Assembly (NCBI RefSeq): GCF_003443655.1
Contig: NZ_CP031943.1
Span: 1 to 39,542 of the forward strand
Direction of reading: 5' to 3'
Source: Nostoc sphaeroides
Lineage (GTDB): Bacteria; Cyanobacteriota; Cyanobacteriia; Cyanobacteriales; Nostocaceae
Length of the DNA: 39,542 nucleotides
Shown: piece by piece, positions 23,942-33,346 of the stretch
Layout: each line of letters starts with the position of its first letter
Position numbering within the stretch: the stretch's first letter is position 1
The notes under the pieces: generated by a model
Seen by the model: only the letters and a program-made list of their open reading frames with translations
What the model was told of the DNA's origin: nothing
Database searches by the model: none
Program-made: the position numbers and the translations under genes

Positions 23942-24631
23942 ATGATTCAAATATTACTCGTGGAAGACCAAGAGATTGTGCGTCGTGGGCTGAAAACTCT
24001 ATTAGAAATTCAACCCGACTTACAAGTGGTTGCAGAAGCGGAGAATGGTCAAACAGCAATTCAACAGATAGAAAATCTTTATGCTAGAGATTCTCAACCG
24101 GACATTGTGTTAATGGATATCCGTATGCCGGTGATGGATGGAGTAGAAGCTACCAAACGGATTTGCCACCAATATCCTGATACCAAAATTCTCGTATTAA
24201 CAACCTTTGACGATACAAAATATATTTCCGAAGCTATTCGATTTGGTGCTAAAGGATACCTATTAAAGGATACACCAGCACAAGAGTTGGCTGCCGCAAT
24301 CATCTCTGTTCATAAAGGCTATACTCATTTTGGCCCAGGAATTCTGGAGAAAATGCTTGTTACTGTGCCTGTAACACAGCCAGCAGTACATAAACAACCG
24401 CCACCAGAACTGGCATTACTGACTACTAGAGAGCGAGAGGTTTTACAGTTGATTGCCAATGGACAAAGTAATCGAGAAATTGCCCAAGAGCTATTTCTTT
24501 CAGAAGGGACGGTGAGAAATCATATCACTAATATTTTAACTCGTCTGAATCTGCGAGATCGTACTCAAGCAGCAATTTTTGCCAATTCTTTTCTACCTTA
24601 TTTAGAAAATCGTGAGCTTGCTATTGTCTAA
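23942..24631 (+). CDS. NarL/FixJ-family response regulator
   Basis: REC domain (residues 1-120) with phosphoacceptor Asp59 in VLMDIRMPVMDG, acidic pair ED at 8-9, and the conserved Lys in LLKDTP. The C-terminal LuxR/GerE HTH (about 160-215) reads LTTREREVLQLIANGQSNRE, then IAQELFLSEGTVRNHITNIL. The 229-residue length is standard. Its partner is almost certainly the histidine kinase encoded convergently; the two stop codons overlap (CTAA at 24628-24631). It is the only DNA-binding response regulator on the plasmid and so a candidate activator of the TGACA regulon, untested. Confidence 0.95.
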   Translation: MIQILLVEDQEIVRRGLKTLLEIQPDLQVVAEAENGQTAIQQIENLYARDSQPDIVLMDIRMPVMDGVEATKRICHQYPDTKILVLTTFDDTKYISEAIRFGAKGYLLKDTPAQELAAAIISVHKGYTHFGPGILEKMLVTVPVTQPAVHKQPPPELALLTTREREVLQLIANGQSNREIAQELFLSEGTVRNHITNILTRLNLRDRTQAAIFANSFLPYLENRELAIV

Positions 24632-25728
24632 GTTTGCGGAAATTTAGCAGTAATTCGACAGCCTAGATTTGGCTGACTAGTAATTTCTAACCTACCTCCT
24701 AAAGCAGTTATCCTTTCCTGCATTCCTTGGAGTCCGAAGCCATTTCTAGCACTGTCTACCTCAAAACCCTTGCCATTATCTTCTAGTATCAGTTCCCACC
24801 CATCAGTAGTAGGTTGAATTTGAATCTGCACGACTGTTGCTTTTGCATATTTGCAGATATTAGTCAATCCCTCTTGCAAAATGCGATAAATTGTTGTGTT
24901 CATGGCATGAGGCGCGTTTGCCGGGATTTGAATTTTGCTTTCTGGTAAAATACCTGTGAGACGATGAAATTCTTCTATCAGGTTAGCGATCGCTGCTTCT
25001 AAAAGTTGACTTTGTAAAGGTTCTGCTCTAATTAACGCCACAGACTCACGCACTGCCTTTAAAGTTTCTGACCCCAGTTGTTTAGCTTCTAACAAACATT
25101 CATAAGCTTTAGTAGTGTTATCCTGCCATAAAGCCATTGCAGCTTCTAGTTGGATGTTCAGCGCTACTAAAGAATGACCTAATGAATCATGAATATCACG
25201 GGCGATACGGTTGCGCTCTTCTATAGTCGCCATTTCCTGAAGCCGCAGATTAAGTTCCCGTTCTTGCTCTAATGCCTTGAGTAAATCTGTCTCGGCTTGC
25301 TGCAAGCGGGAATTTTGTACTTGCAGTTGTGCTTGCAATCTCCGAGTTGTCAGTTGTGTTTCGATGCGCACAAACACTTCTTCCAGTTGAAAGGGCTTGC
25401 TAATATAATCTACACCACCTACGGTAAAGGCTTTCACCTTATCAAAGGTTTCATTTAAAGCACTGATAAAAATTACAGGAATTTCCCTAGTTAGAGCATC
25501 GGCTTTTAACTGTTGGCAAACTTCATAACCATTCAGTCCTGGCATTGTAATATCTAAGAGAATTAAATCTGGTGGTTGTGCTTTAGCTCCCATCACAGCT
25601 GTCGCACCATTTGTGACACATCGCACCTCATACCCTTGCTTAGTCAGCATTTTTGATAAAAGTCGCAAGTTATCGATGGTATCATCAACAATGAGGATAT
25701 CTCCTTTATGTACATGGCTGCTATCCAT
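24628..25728 (-). CDS. REC-coupled NarL-type sensor histidine kinase
   Basis: N-terminal receiver (residues 8-125) with Asp59 in LILLDITMPGLNG, then a coiled coil (about 125-170). A HisKA_3 dimerisation domain follows, with the phosphorylated His180 in ARDIHDSLGHSLVAL, then an HATPase_c with LEDNGKGFEVDS and NGFGLQGMQERI. There is no membrane span or sensor domain, so it is cytoplasmic, and its input is phosphorylation of its own receiver by another kinase, possibly the hybrid kinase at 26453. It is convergent with the NarL regulator at 23942 and is its probable kinase. Start ATG 25728 gives the family's usual N terminus. Confidence 0.93.
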   Translation of the reverse strand: MDSSHVHKGDILIVDDTIDNLRLLSKMLTKQGYEVRCVTNGATAVMGAKAQPPDLILLDITMPGLNGYEVCQQLKADALTREIPVIFISALNETFDKVKAFTVGGVDYISKPFQLEEVFVRIETQLTTRRLQAQLQVQNSRLQQAETDLLKALEQERELNLRLQEMATIEERNRIARDIHDSLGHSLVALNIQLEAAMALWQDNTTKAYECLLEAKQLGSETLKAVRESVALIRAEPLQSQLLEAAIANLIEEFHRLTGILPESKIQIPANAPHAMNTTIYRILQEGLTNICKYAKATVVQIQIQPTTDGWELILEDNGKGFEVDSARNGFGLQGMQERITALGGRLEITSQPNLGCRITAKFPQT

Positions 25729-25944
25729 AATATTTAGCTTGAGAGAAGATGCAAAAATCTACTTTTTAAAAATCGAGCTATTGCGAAACAATTCATAAGA
25801 AAAGAATATAACATTTTTGGCAGAAATTAATTGATTATGATGCTTGATTGATGAATTATCTGCAAAATCGCTAATTTTAGTTGTATTTGGCTTAAAATTT
25901 TAATGGTTGGTTAAAAGGATATTTTAAAAGTTCTTAATGATTTA

Positions 25945-25978
25945 TCCTCCCCTAAATCCCCATTTTTAAGGGGGAGGA
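25945..25978. repeat. GC-rich hairpin in the gap before the PAS gene
   Basis: TCCTCCCCT (25945-25953) pairs with GGGGGAGGA (25970-25978) around a C/A-rich loop. It is a common kind of intergenic repeat in Nostoc-type genomes. The rest of 25729-26069 is AT-rich and shows no gene. Confidence 0.5.
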
Positions 25979-26069
25979 GGGGAATCAATTAGTATCTAAA
26001 ATCCAAGCAAATTACTTTTAAAACAACCTCTAATACCCGCAAATACTACTGAGATAGTAAAGCTTGATT

Positions 26070-26417
26070 ATGAAAACTATTAGTGAAATAAAATCAGAAA
26101 CTGAACTACCAGTTATCATTAGCGACCAACAAGGATTTGTGACATATATTAATGAGGCTTTTAATCAGGTATACGGCTGGAGTTATGAGGAAATTATCGG
26201 CTTACCGTTGGAAGTCATTATTCCCGAAAGCCTGCATGATTCCCATCGGCTGAGTTTCTCCCGCTTTGTCATGACTGAAAAAGCTAAAATCCTTAATCAC
26301 CCTCTGTTACTAAAAACGGTAACAAAGGAAGGAATAGAAGTAGAGAGTGAACATTTTATCACAGCAGAAAAACAGGGTGATAATTGGTTTTTTGCTGCAA
26401 CAATTTCTCCTTTATAA
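26070..26417 (+). CDS. Single-domain PAS protein
   Basis: 115 residues from ATG 26070 (MKTISEIKSETELP); an upstream TTG would add two residues. The whole protein is one PAS fold: PVIISDQQGFVTYINEAFNQ, VYGWSYEEIIGLPLEVIIPE, then the basic helix RLSFSRF and the last strands WFFAATISPL. It is a stand-alone sensor domain placed 35 bp before the hybrid kinase, so it probably feeds that kinase. Ligand unknown; no conserved Cys or His typical of LOV or heme PAS is obvious. Confidence 0.85.
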   Translation: MKTISEIKSETELPVIISDQQGFVTYINEAFNQVYGWSYEEIIGLPLEVIIPESLHDSHRLSFSRFVMTEKAKILNHPLLLKTVTKEGIEVESEHFITAEKQGDNWFFAATISPL

Positions 26418-26452
26418 AAAGTATAAATTATTTGTAAAATCCGGTAAAACTT

Positions 26453-28315
26453 ATGGATAATGATCCATCTCTTCAGTTAAATAGACTGCGTTCAACTTTA
26501 GGAAAAATGGAGGTAGCACTAGGAGCGATTGATGATGCGATCGCCTGGACAGGTGAAGATACTAAGGTGCAATGGTGTAACGCAGCATTTGATCGCTTAG
26601 TCGGTATACCGCATATTAGTATTCTTGGGAGATCACTAATTGATTTACTTCCACTGACACAGCAGGGAAAAGCGATCGCCAATGAACTACACCCCGTTAA
26701 AATAGCACTACAAGATCAGTTGAAAGCCACTGAATATGAATTTCCTAAATCCCATCAGACACTAATTTTGGAAATTTCTGGTAGCTGTATTGAATTTATT
26801 GCGGGAGAAAAATGTGCTGTTGTCACGATTCGTGATGTCACCGTTCGTAAACAAACCGAAGCTGCACTCCAGCAGGCGAAAGAAGCCGCAGATGTTGCCA
26901 ATGTTGCTAAAAGTCAGTTTTTAGCAAACATGAGCCACGAACTGCGAACTCCCCTCAACATTATTTTGGGTTTTACTCAACTGCTGACTAGGTATGGTTC
27001 TCTCGATACTCAACAACAAGAGTATTTAGAAACCATCGCTCGTAGTGGCGAACATCTGCTAAATTTAATCGACGATGTTTTAGAAATGTCCAAGATAGAA
27101 GCCGGGAAAACCACATTTAATCAAACTGGCTTCGATTTAAGAAATCTTTTGGACACACTATACCAAATGTTACGCTTAAAAGCCCAGTCCAAAGGATTAA
27201 AGTTAATTTTGGAACTGGCTGCCGATTTACCGCAATATATTCGCACTGATGAAAGCAAACTGCGTCAAGTTTTAATTAATTTATTAGGCAATGCCATCAA
27301 GTTTACTCAAACAGGTAGTGTCATTCTCAGAGTTTGGCAAGACACAACAATAAATACAGGTATACATTTATTATTTGAAGTTGAAGATACTGGTGCGGGT
27401 ATTGAGTTAACGGAATTAGAACGTTTATTTGAACCTTTCGTGCAAACTCAGTCCGGTAAAAATTCACAAGAGGGAACCGGACTAGGCTTACCCATTAGCC
27501 AAAAATTTGTGCGCTTGATGGGAGGAGAAATAACCGCTAACAGCATTTTAGGAGTGGGAACAATTTTTAGGTTTGATATCCACACCAAAGAAGTCAGAGC
27601 TGATGAAGTGCAGGCAGCAAAATCTAGCCGACAAGTGATTGCTTTAGCAGTCGGGCAGCCAAAGTATCGGATTCTGGTTGCAGAAGATAAACCAGAAATT
27701 CGCCAAATCATGATTAAGTTGCTGCAACCAGTCGGCTTTGATGTGCGAGAAGCAAATAATGGAGAGGAAGCGATCGCCATCTGTGCTAGTTGGTCTCCTG
27801 ACTTAGTGTGGATGGATATGCGGATGCCAGTGATGGATGGGTATGAGGCAACGAAACGCATTAAAACAGCTACCGATTCGCCACCAATCGTCATTGCTTT
27901 AACTGGTAGCGCCTTTGAAGAAGATCGGATAGTGGCTTTATCTACAGGTTGCGATGATTTCGTCCGCAAGCCATTTCGGGTGGAAGTAATTTATGAGAAA
28001 ATGGCGCAGCACTTGGGTGTTACCTATATATATGCCACGGAAGAAATCAAACTGCCGACAGTTATGTCTGCGGATGAATCAAGTCATGGGATGCCTGCGG
28101 TAGATATTGCGATCGCGCAAATGTCTGAGGAGTGGGTAGAAAAATTGCACCAAGCCGCCATTAAAGTTAATGCCAAGCAGATTTGCCAACTTATTGAAGA
28201 AATTTCCCCACATCAAGCTGCTTTAGCTAAAACACTAACTAGTCTAGTCAATGATTTTCTATTTGAAGAGATTATTGCTCTAACCCAGTCTGCGATGCAA
28301 CCAGACCAGAGATAA
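26453..28315 (+). CDS. Hybrid sensor histidine kinase with C-terminal receiver
   Basis: 620 residues. PAS-like sensor (about 18-133), HisKA with His162 in NMSHELRTPLN, HATPase_c with NAIKFTQTG, DTGAGIEL and GTGLGLPIS motifs, then a receiver (about 408-525) with VWMDMRMPVMDGYEATKR. A C-terminal helical segment (about 555-620) resembles a phosphotransfer-type bundle without the usual His context. Soluble, no membrane span. It is co-directional with and 35 bp after the PAS gene. It may hand phosphate to the REC-kinase at 24628, building a short relay. Hybrid kinases near terpene synthase/P450 clusters are reported for Nostoc, so a link to the cluster at 32-35 kb is possible. Confidence 0.93.
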   Translation: MDNDPSLQLNRLRSTLGKMEVALGAIDDAIAWTGEDTKVQWCNAAFDRLVGIPHISILGRSLIDLLPLTQQGKAIANELHPVKIALQDQLKATEYEFPKSHQTLILEISGSCIEFIAGEKCAVVTIRDVTVRKQTEAALQQAKEAADVANVAKSQFLANMSHELRTPLNIILGFTQLLTRYGSLDTQQQEYLETIARSGEHLLNLIDDVLEMSKIEAGKTTFNQTGFDLRNLLDTLYQMLRLKAQSKGLKLILELAADLPQYIRTDESKLRQVLINLLGNAIKFTQTGSVILRVWQDTTINTGIHLLFEVEDTGAGIELTELERLFEPFVQTQSGKNSQEGTGLGLPISQKFVRLMGGEITANSILGVGTIFRFDIHTKEVRADEVQAAKSSRQVIALAVGQPKYRILVAEDKPEIRQIMIKLLQPVGFDVREANNGEEAIAICASWSPDLVWMDMRMPVMDGYEATKRIKTATDSPPIVIALTGSAFEEDRIVALSTGCDDFVRKPFRVEVIYEKMAQHLGVTYIYATEEIKLPTVMSADESSHGMPAVDIAIAQMSEEWVEKLHQAAIKVNAKQICQLIEEISPHQAALAKTLTSLVNDFLFEEIIALTQSAMQPDQR

Positions 28316-28375
28316 TTCTCCAATCAGATATCAATTGCTGTAATTTCACATAACCGCAATGACAAAAGTCATAGT

Positions 28376-28921
28376 GGGGTTCAGCCGGGATACCTGTAAA
28401 TTGGGACACGTTGTAAACAAATATTACGCAACATATTCTAGTGATTTACTAACTTGCCCAAAAATGGTATTAGAGCATTAAAATTTTTGTACGCTAAAAT
28501 CAATTCTTCACGCTATTCAGTCCCTTAAACTTGCCCATAAATGATTGTTATCTTGAGGTGAATGGCTACAGCATAGACTCAGTAATTAATTCAACCTCGT
28601 TTATGCTTTCTACAAAGTACATAAATTTTACATTTTGTGACGGATATTTCGGTAACAGCCAGTTTTATTGATTTGGTTAGTTTTGTAGAAAGGCTGCATG
28701 ATAAATTTCCACTAAGTTTGAAAATACTGTGTTTTGTTGTTGTTGTTTACTTTGTGGAAAGTAAAAACCTACCCCAAGATAATGACCTTTTTAGGGAATG
28801 TTTTCACAAGAGAAGACACACTCAATCTGGTATTAAACAACGTAAAATCAAGCATTTGCAAACATCTGCGTAACATAACTTTACAACGTGTCCCAATTTG
28901 CGCGTATCCCGGCTGAACCCC
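28376..28921. mobile_element. 546-bp non-autonomous element with 41-bp terminal inverted repeats
   Basis: The ends start GGGGTTCAGCCGGGATAC and continue to AAATTGGGACACGTTGTAAA. Left (28376-28416) and right (28881-28921, inverted) arms differ at only 3 of 41 positions. Ends about 40 bp long starting GGGG resemble Tn3-family ends, so this may be a Tn3-derived miniature element. No transposase is inside; an open frame at 28637-28873 has no recognisable product. No target duplication is visible (flanks CATAGT and TTGGCC). It lies between the hybrid kinase and its probable terminator at 28997. Confidence 0.75.
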
Positions 28922-28996
28922 TTGGCCGCAGCTTCCGTAACACTACCCCAATTTATGGATCAAAACTTTTCCCACATTATGATTCAAAGGACAATT

Positions 28997-29030
28997 AAAA
29001 AACCTCTCCAAAAACTTTGGGAGGTTTTTA
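28997..29030. terminator. Bidirectional terminator between hybrid kinase and RTX gene
   Basis: AAAAACCTC..CCA pairs with TGG..GAGGTTTTT, with A run on one side and T run on the other, so it can work on both strands. It sits between the convergent kinase (plus) and RTX gene (minus). Confidence 0.75.
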
Positions 29031-29163
29031 ATTTAATTGAAATCAATTTATTAGAAGTAATTGCTCAAGCTAGATTGAGTTCAAATTTCAATGTAATTGA
29101 TTTCTAGTATTCGTCTGTATCTCTGCTTTCACACATCAATTAATATGTGCCTAAGCAATTAAG

Positions 29164-30000
29164 TCAGTTAGGAGGTGTCATACAAATGAAGTCATTGTTG
29201 AAACTGATTTGACTCTTACTAATATCTTGAATAACACCAATCAAGTTATTATCGTGGAAAATTCCTGTCTCTAAAGCGGTACTACTTCCTAGTGAAAGGT
29301 CGATTTCTCTTAGAGAATATTTATCAGTATAATGGCCAAAAATCTGGATTTTATCTATGCCTACTTCCCAATCAGTAATGATAGCATAGCTATTAATAGC
29401 ATAGCCAATAGTTATCGACAAAGGATCGGCGTACATTACACCTATTTCATTACCCAGGACGAAAATATCGCTACCACTACCACCAGTTAGGGTGTCCCTT
29501 TCATTAAATGAACCTCCATAACCAATTAGCGTATCATTTCCTGCATTACCGTAGAGAATATCATTACCTTTACCACCACCTAATTCATTGTCGCGGTTGT
29601 TGCCAGTAATTCGATTGTTGAGATCGTTGCCAAAGCCAGTAGTAGCGAAGTCAATCAACTCCAGGTTTTCTACATTAGCAGTCAGACTATAGCCACCAAC
29701 TGAAGCCTTAACCGTATCAACTCCTTCATTTTGGGACTCAACGACCGTGTCATAGACTGGAGTAGAGAACAAAGTTCCAGTGTCAACGTATTTTATAGTG
29801 TCTACATAGTAAGTGTCATTGCCTGCACCACCATAAAGCGTGTCCAAACCTTCTCCACCAATGAGTGTGTCATTGCCTCCATAACCATAGATGATATCGT
29901 TGCCTTCATAACCGTAGATGATATCTCCGCTTGCAGTGCCTTTAAGGGAAGGAAAAATTATGCCATTGTCATTGAAAGGAGTACCGTTAATTATTGCCAT
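29164..30000 (-). CDS. RTX-type calcium-binding protein
   Basis: 278 residues with two blocks of GGxGxDxxx nonapeptides: residues about 25-65 (YEGNDIIYGYGGNDTLIGGE, then GLDTLYGGAGNDTYYV) and about 140-185 (KGNDILYGNAGNDTLIGY, then LTGGSGSDIFVL). These form calcium-loaded parallel beta-rolls. Between them is the VDTVKAS...VENLELI segment common in cyanobacterial RTX proteins. No Sec signal is present, as expected for type I export with a C-terminal signal; the exporter is not in this window. ATG 30000 follows AAGGAAAG. It is expressed from the shared regulon promoter and lacks a toxin domain, so a surface, matrix or glycan role is more likely than haemolysis. Confidence 0.9.
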   Translation of the reverse strand: MAIINGTPFNDNGIIFPSLKGTASGDIIYGYEGNDIIYGYGGNDTLIGGEGLDTLYGGAGNDTYYVDTIKYVDTGTLFSTPVYDTVVESQNEGVDTVKASVGGYSLTANVENLELIDFATTGFGNDLNNRITGNNRDNELGGGKGNDILYGNAGNDTLIGYGGSFNERDTLTGGSGSDIFVLGNEIGVMYADPLSITIGYAINSYAIITDWEVGIDKIQIFGHYTDKYSLREIDLSLGSSTALETGIFHDNNLIGVIQDISKSQISFNNDFICMTPPN

Positions 30001-30039
30001 TTGAACTTTCCTTATCCAAACTTTCGATCTGTTTCACAA

Positions 30040-30139
30040 GTTGATAACTTTAAGGTATTGGTAAAACTTTGAGTAAACATCTAATAAATGTCACGATTGA
30101 AGCGTTACATTTGTCATATTTGTCTTGTGACATTTATCG
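30040..30139 (-). promoter_or_regulatory. Regulon promoter B (for the RTX gene)
   Basis: Reading the minus strand: TGACAAATGTAA (30116-30105), 11 bp, TGACATTT (30093-30086), 28 bp, then TACCTT (30057-30052) continuing AAAGTTATCAAC, identical over 14 bases (TTAAAGTTATCAAC) to promoter A. An extra TGACATTT on the plus strand (30128-30135) makes the site symmetrical, so it may also act toward 30.2 kb. Confidence 0.7.
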
Positions 30140-31113
30140 TTAAGCAGTAGAATTACCCTCTGGCTTTTAATTATCAAAATATTGGGTGTTGGCAAGTGCT
30201 AGTGTTAGGTTATGCTTTCAAATTATTTAACGGCATAACTTTTAGCCGCAGGTGTCCTGGGCTTGAGGTTTCAAAGCTACAAGGTATTGAGCCGAGATAC
30301 AAGTAAAAAGCAGCAAGATGGTCTGAAAAGCCCTGCTGTATATAAGTTTGAGCGTTTTTTAGGCGAAAGTAGGATTTTGAGAGAAGATACTTGCAGTCTG
30401 AGGGTCAATAATTGCTTTTCGCCTACCCAAGAGTTTAATAAATACTCTGTGGTAGGAGGCTAATGCTTTGGGCTATAATCCTTTACTTATAAGAGTTTCA
30501 GACAATTGACTGCGAAAGACACTCATCGTCCAAGCTATAAAACTTGTAAATAAAATTAATAAATACTCCAGGTTTAGTAGCAATATATACCCTATATTTG
30601 CGCTCTAGAGTCAATTTTACTTAAAAATGCCTGAACCCTATATATAGTAAGACTTTCTAGACCATATTGCAGGTTTTTACTCATATATCGGCTCAATACC
30701 AATATCACCAATTTCAGTCTAAATAAGACTCAGAGGGGGGCGAACAGCTGGATAATGTTGTTGGTATTGGAAAGTGCCATTCTAAATACCGCAGCAGAAC
30801 TTCGTTCTTCGGGGTAAAGGTGAAAGGGGAAGGGGGAAAGGTTTTGGTTTTATGGTTTGGAGGATTGATTTATGGCTTGAATTTGGTTAGACAGCATCCG
30901 GCTCAACTCCATTGCTTGGGTATAAAAAGGAAAAGGGAAAAGGTTAAAGGGGAAAGGGGAAAGGGATGAACAGGTCGCCCACAAGGGGCGAGGTTTTTAC
31001 CTTCCCCATAAAATTTGGATTATTTCGCCCACAAGGGGCGAGGTTTTTACCTTTCCCCCTTCCCCTTTCCCCTTATTATGACCAAGAGTCGAGATACGTA
31101 GCCGGGGGGAGTT
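30140..31113. other. Gene-poor repeat region upstream of the recombinase
   Basis: Nearly 1 kb without a believable gene. It contains AT-rich DNA to about 30780, then A/G-rich runs (AAAGGGGAAGGGGGAAAGG type, 30820-30970) and the paired 29-bp repeats at 30975 and 31025, followed by a C/T-rich tract. The A/G-rich and C/T-rich tracts could pair with each other across the repeats. The frame at 30263-30463 has no coding features. Confidence 0.6.
30975..31053. repeat. Two 29-bp direct repeats with internal inverted repeat
   Basis: Copies at 30975-31003 and 31025-31053 read TCGCCCACAAGGGGCGAGG, then TTTTTACCTT, identical over 29 bp and 50 bp apart. The core CGCCC-ACAA-GGGGCG is a hairpin. Related CCCAC...GGG cores occur at 2369, 2428, 35190 and 35249, so the unit belongs to a small dispersed family; use as recombinase target is possible but unproven. 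Confidence 0.65.
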
Positions 31114-32125
31114 ATGAGCCAAGATACGGAATCTGTTGAGTTAGTTGTAGTCCAAAAATTGGAAAATGCCCTCAGTGCCAAAATTGAGGCGTACTTTGCG
31201 GGTGTAATTGACTCTGACCCGGATGTATTGGAGGAACTGCTTAAATCTAAAAACAGCGAGGGAACCCGTAAAGCTTACCGCAAAGACATCACGGATTTTT
31301 TTACGCGCATGACGGAAGTGCGCCCTAACCGAGATTCTATTCTGGAGTTTTTACACCTGGAGGGCCACAAAGCCACGCTGGTAGTGACTAAATATAGAGC
31401 CTTTCTTGCGGAAGCTGGGTTATCACCGAACACGATTAACCGACGACTGGCTGCTATTAAGTCTCTGGTGGCCTACGGGCGAAAGCTAGGGGTGTGTAAC
31501 TATGCGGTGGATGTAGACAGTATTCCAGTGCAGGCTTACCGCGATACTAGCGGTGTCACCGAACAAGAATTTTTGAGCGTAATTAAAGAGTGCGAATCGC
31601 TCGACTTTGGCAGGAAAGCGGGACTATGCTTTGTTGCTGCTACTGTGGGGCAATGCTTTGAGAAGAAATGAGATTAGCACCTTGGACTTGAGGCATTTTG
31701 ACGCATCTAAAGGCAGGCTATCAATTTTGGGTAAGGGCAAACAAATCCGAGAGACAATTAACCTGCCAAAAGTCACTGTGACAGCTATTACTGACTGGCT
31801 GATCTCAAGGGGTGGCGATATGTCCTCGTCCCGCCCGTTGTTTACCTCGGTTGACTTTTATGCAGAAGGTCACAGGTTAACCGGGGATGGCATCTATAAA
31901 ATAGTTAAGCGTTTATTTAAACGGGCAGGTGTTGAAAAGCACATGAGTCCGCACCGATGCCGCCACAGTGCCATCACTGCTGTACTTGAGAAGACTGATG
32001 GCAATGTACGGAAAGCCCAAAAACTCAGCAGACACGCCAAACTAAATACACTGCAAATTTACGACGATAACCGCAATCGCGATCAGCTGGAAATGTCCGA
32101 GCTTTTGATGGATGGGTTGGATTGA
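31114..32125 (+). pseudogene. Tyrosine recombinase (XerC/XerD-like), frameshifted
   Basis: First frame 31114-31671 carries the N-terminal SAM-like core-binding domain (SEGTRKAYRKDITDFF; LSPNTINRRLAAIKSLVAYG). The catalytic domain is in the second frame (to 32125). Joining them after LDF with one base fewer in TTTGGCAG (31606-31613) gives LDFAGKRDYALLLLLWGNAL, a normal sequence. Catalytic residues are all present: Arg in GNALRRNE, Lys in GKGKQ, HRCR (HxxR), His in SRHAKLN, and the nucleophile Tyr in LQIYDDN. ATG 31114 follows GGGGGAG. Full length would be about 336 residues. Recombinases of this type resolve plasmid dimers or integrate elements. The lesion may be a real mutation, a sequencing error or a programmed shift. 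Confidence 0.85.
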
Positions 32126-32317
32126 TAGGGTAACAACTCCACAAATGCGTTATTGCTGAGTATCGCTGAATTGCGGCGTGTTTTTCGCTTGCGAGTCATC
32201 GACAAACCCATAGTAACAGCAATTGCTGTACCACCAAGGGCGTTAGGATCAGGGACAGGTTGCCTAATTAACTGAATGTTGTTACTTATTTTATATTGCA
32301 AGTCACAGCGATTATCG

Positions 32318-33289
32318 CTAAGCAGCTATTTTAAGCATCATTTCTAATGAAATATAGCGTTTAGTCAAAGCAATCCAGTCAATATTTCCGCGTATACAAG
32401 ACTTGAAACCTGATATATATTTTGCTAATTCAGCATCAATTTCTTCTCCAAAAGAAGGAGATGCTTGTTCTAAAGCAATAATCTTTTCTAGCTCTTGAGT
32501 ACGCATTATTATAGCTAGCCTTATCGCTTCAGATATAGAAATATGCTTATGATATTTGAAAATAAATATCAAATTATGTATATCTCCACTAGTAATTTCT
32601 CTATAGGACGAAATAATATCATTATCCCATGCAATAACATTGTTTGTTGAGAGTGCTATTTTTTCTACTATTTCATGTTTACGAACGAAATCAGGAATAC
32701 TTAAATGGTTGCAGAATATAACTAATTCAAGACAAGCATCCACTGCTCCATTTAGCCTACGTAATTTCATATAGGCTTCAACGCTAGGTACACTATTTTC
32801 AACACGGTTAATAGATTCTTGTACACACGCTTGAAAATAATCCTTGACTTTTTGAACAAAGTAATTAAAGCTTTTTTTTGTTCTGTCTATTTCAATCATT
32901 CGTTTTCGTATATCATATAATGCGTGAGTAATAGCTAAATCTTTATTTGTAGGTTTTGTTCCTGTTAAGACTTCCAAAAATCTTTGATGATAATTTTCTA
33001 GCATTTTAGGTTGTTTTCCCAAATCTGAAAGGTCGCATTGTTCATCCCAAATAAATAACCAAATTAGCCAATCATTCGCTATTTTTAGCTCTTCAAACTG
33101 GCAATCAGGGTAAGCACTGCCAGCTAACATGAAAAATTTTACATTGCTAAAACGCTGATAGTCTGACTCATCCTTCAATATATTAAATTGCTCCAACCAT
33201 GAAATCGAATACGCTTCTAGTTGCTCAGTGTATTTATTGAGTCTTGATGGAAATGGACAAGATAGAGTTGGTAAGAAAAATTCTGTCAT
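32318..33289 (-). CDS. Class I terpene synthase (sesquiterpene cyclase-like)
   Basis: 323 residues, the length of bacterial sesquiterpene cyclases. The first metal-binding motif is DEQCD (Asp82-Asp86, a DDxxD variant) after LIWLFIW. The NSE triad is NDIISSYRE (Asn223, Ser227, Glu231). The C-terminal substrate-sensing region ends LTKRYISLE. It cyclises a prenyl diphosphate, most likely farnesyl diphosphate, in the cytoplasm; the product cannot be read from sequence. It is divergent from the P450 at 33700, a pairing known from Nostoc terpene clusters. Transcribed from regulon promoter C. Confidence 0.9.
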   Translation of the reverse strand: MTEFFLPTLSCPFPSRLNKYTEQLEAYSISWLEQFNILKDESDYQRFSNVKFFMLAGSAYPDCQFEELKIANDWLIWLFIWDEQCDLSDLGKQPKMLENYHQRFLEVLTGTKPTNKDLAITHALYDIRKRMIEIDRTKKSFNYFVQKVKDYFQACVQESINRVENSVPSVEAYMKLRRLNGAVDACLELVIFCNHLSIPDFVRKHEIVEKIALSTNNVIAWDNDIISSYREITSGDIHNLIFIFKYHKHISISEAIRLAIIMRTQELEKIIALEQASPSFGEEIDAELAKYISGFKSCIRGNIDWIALTKRYISLEMMLKIAA

Positions 33290-33346
33290 ACGTCCTCCAG
33301 ATAAAAGTTTTTTTGTTTATTCATAGTTATTTATGTATGCTTTTTA

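Noticed and set aside
11773..28115. GCGATCGC sites as regulatory elements
   Set aside because: These are HIP1 octamers, scattered in coding DNA of most cyanobacteria; useful for taxonomy only.
28637..28873. 78-codon frame inside the 546-bp element
   Set aside because: No ribosome site, no recognisable domain, and it overlaps another frame; probably decayed filler.
28376..28921. 5-bp target duplication for the 546-bp element
   Set aside because: Flanks CATAGT and TTGGCC do not match in any register.
30263..30463. 66-codon plus-strand frame
   Set aside because: AT-rich spacer with no start context; composition unlike the genes here.
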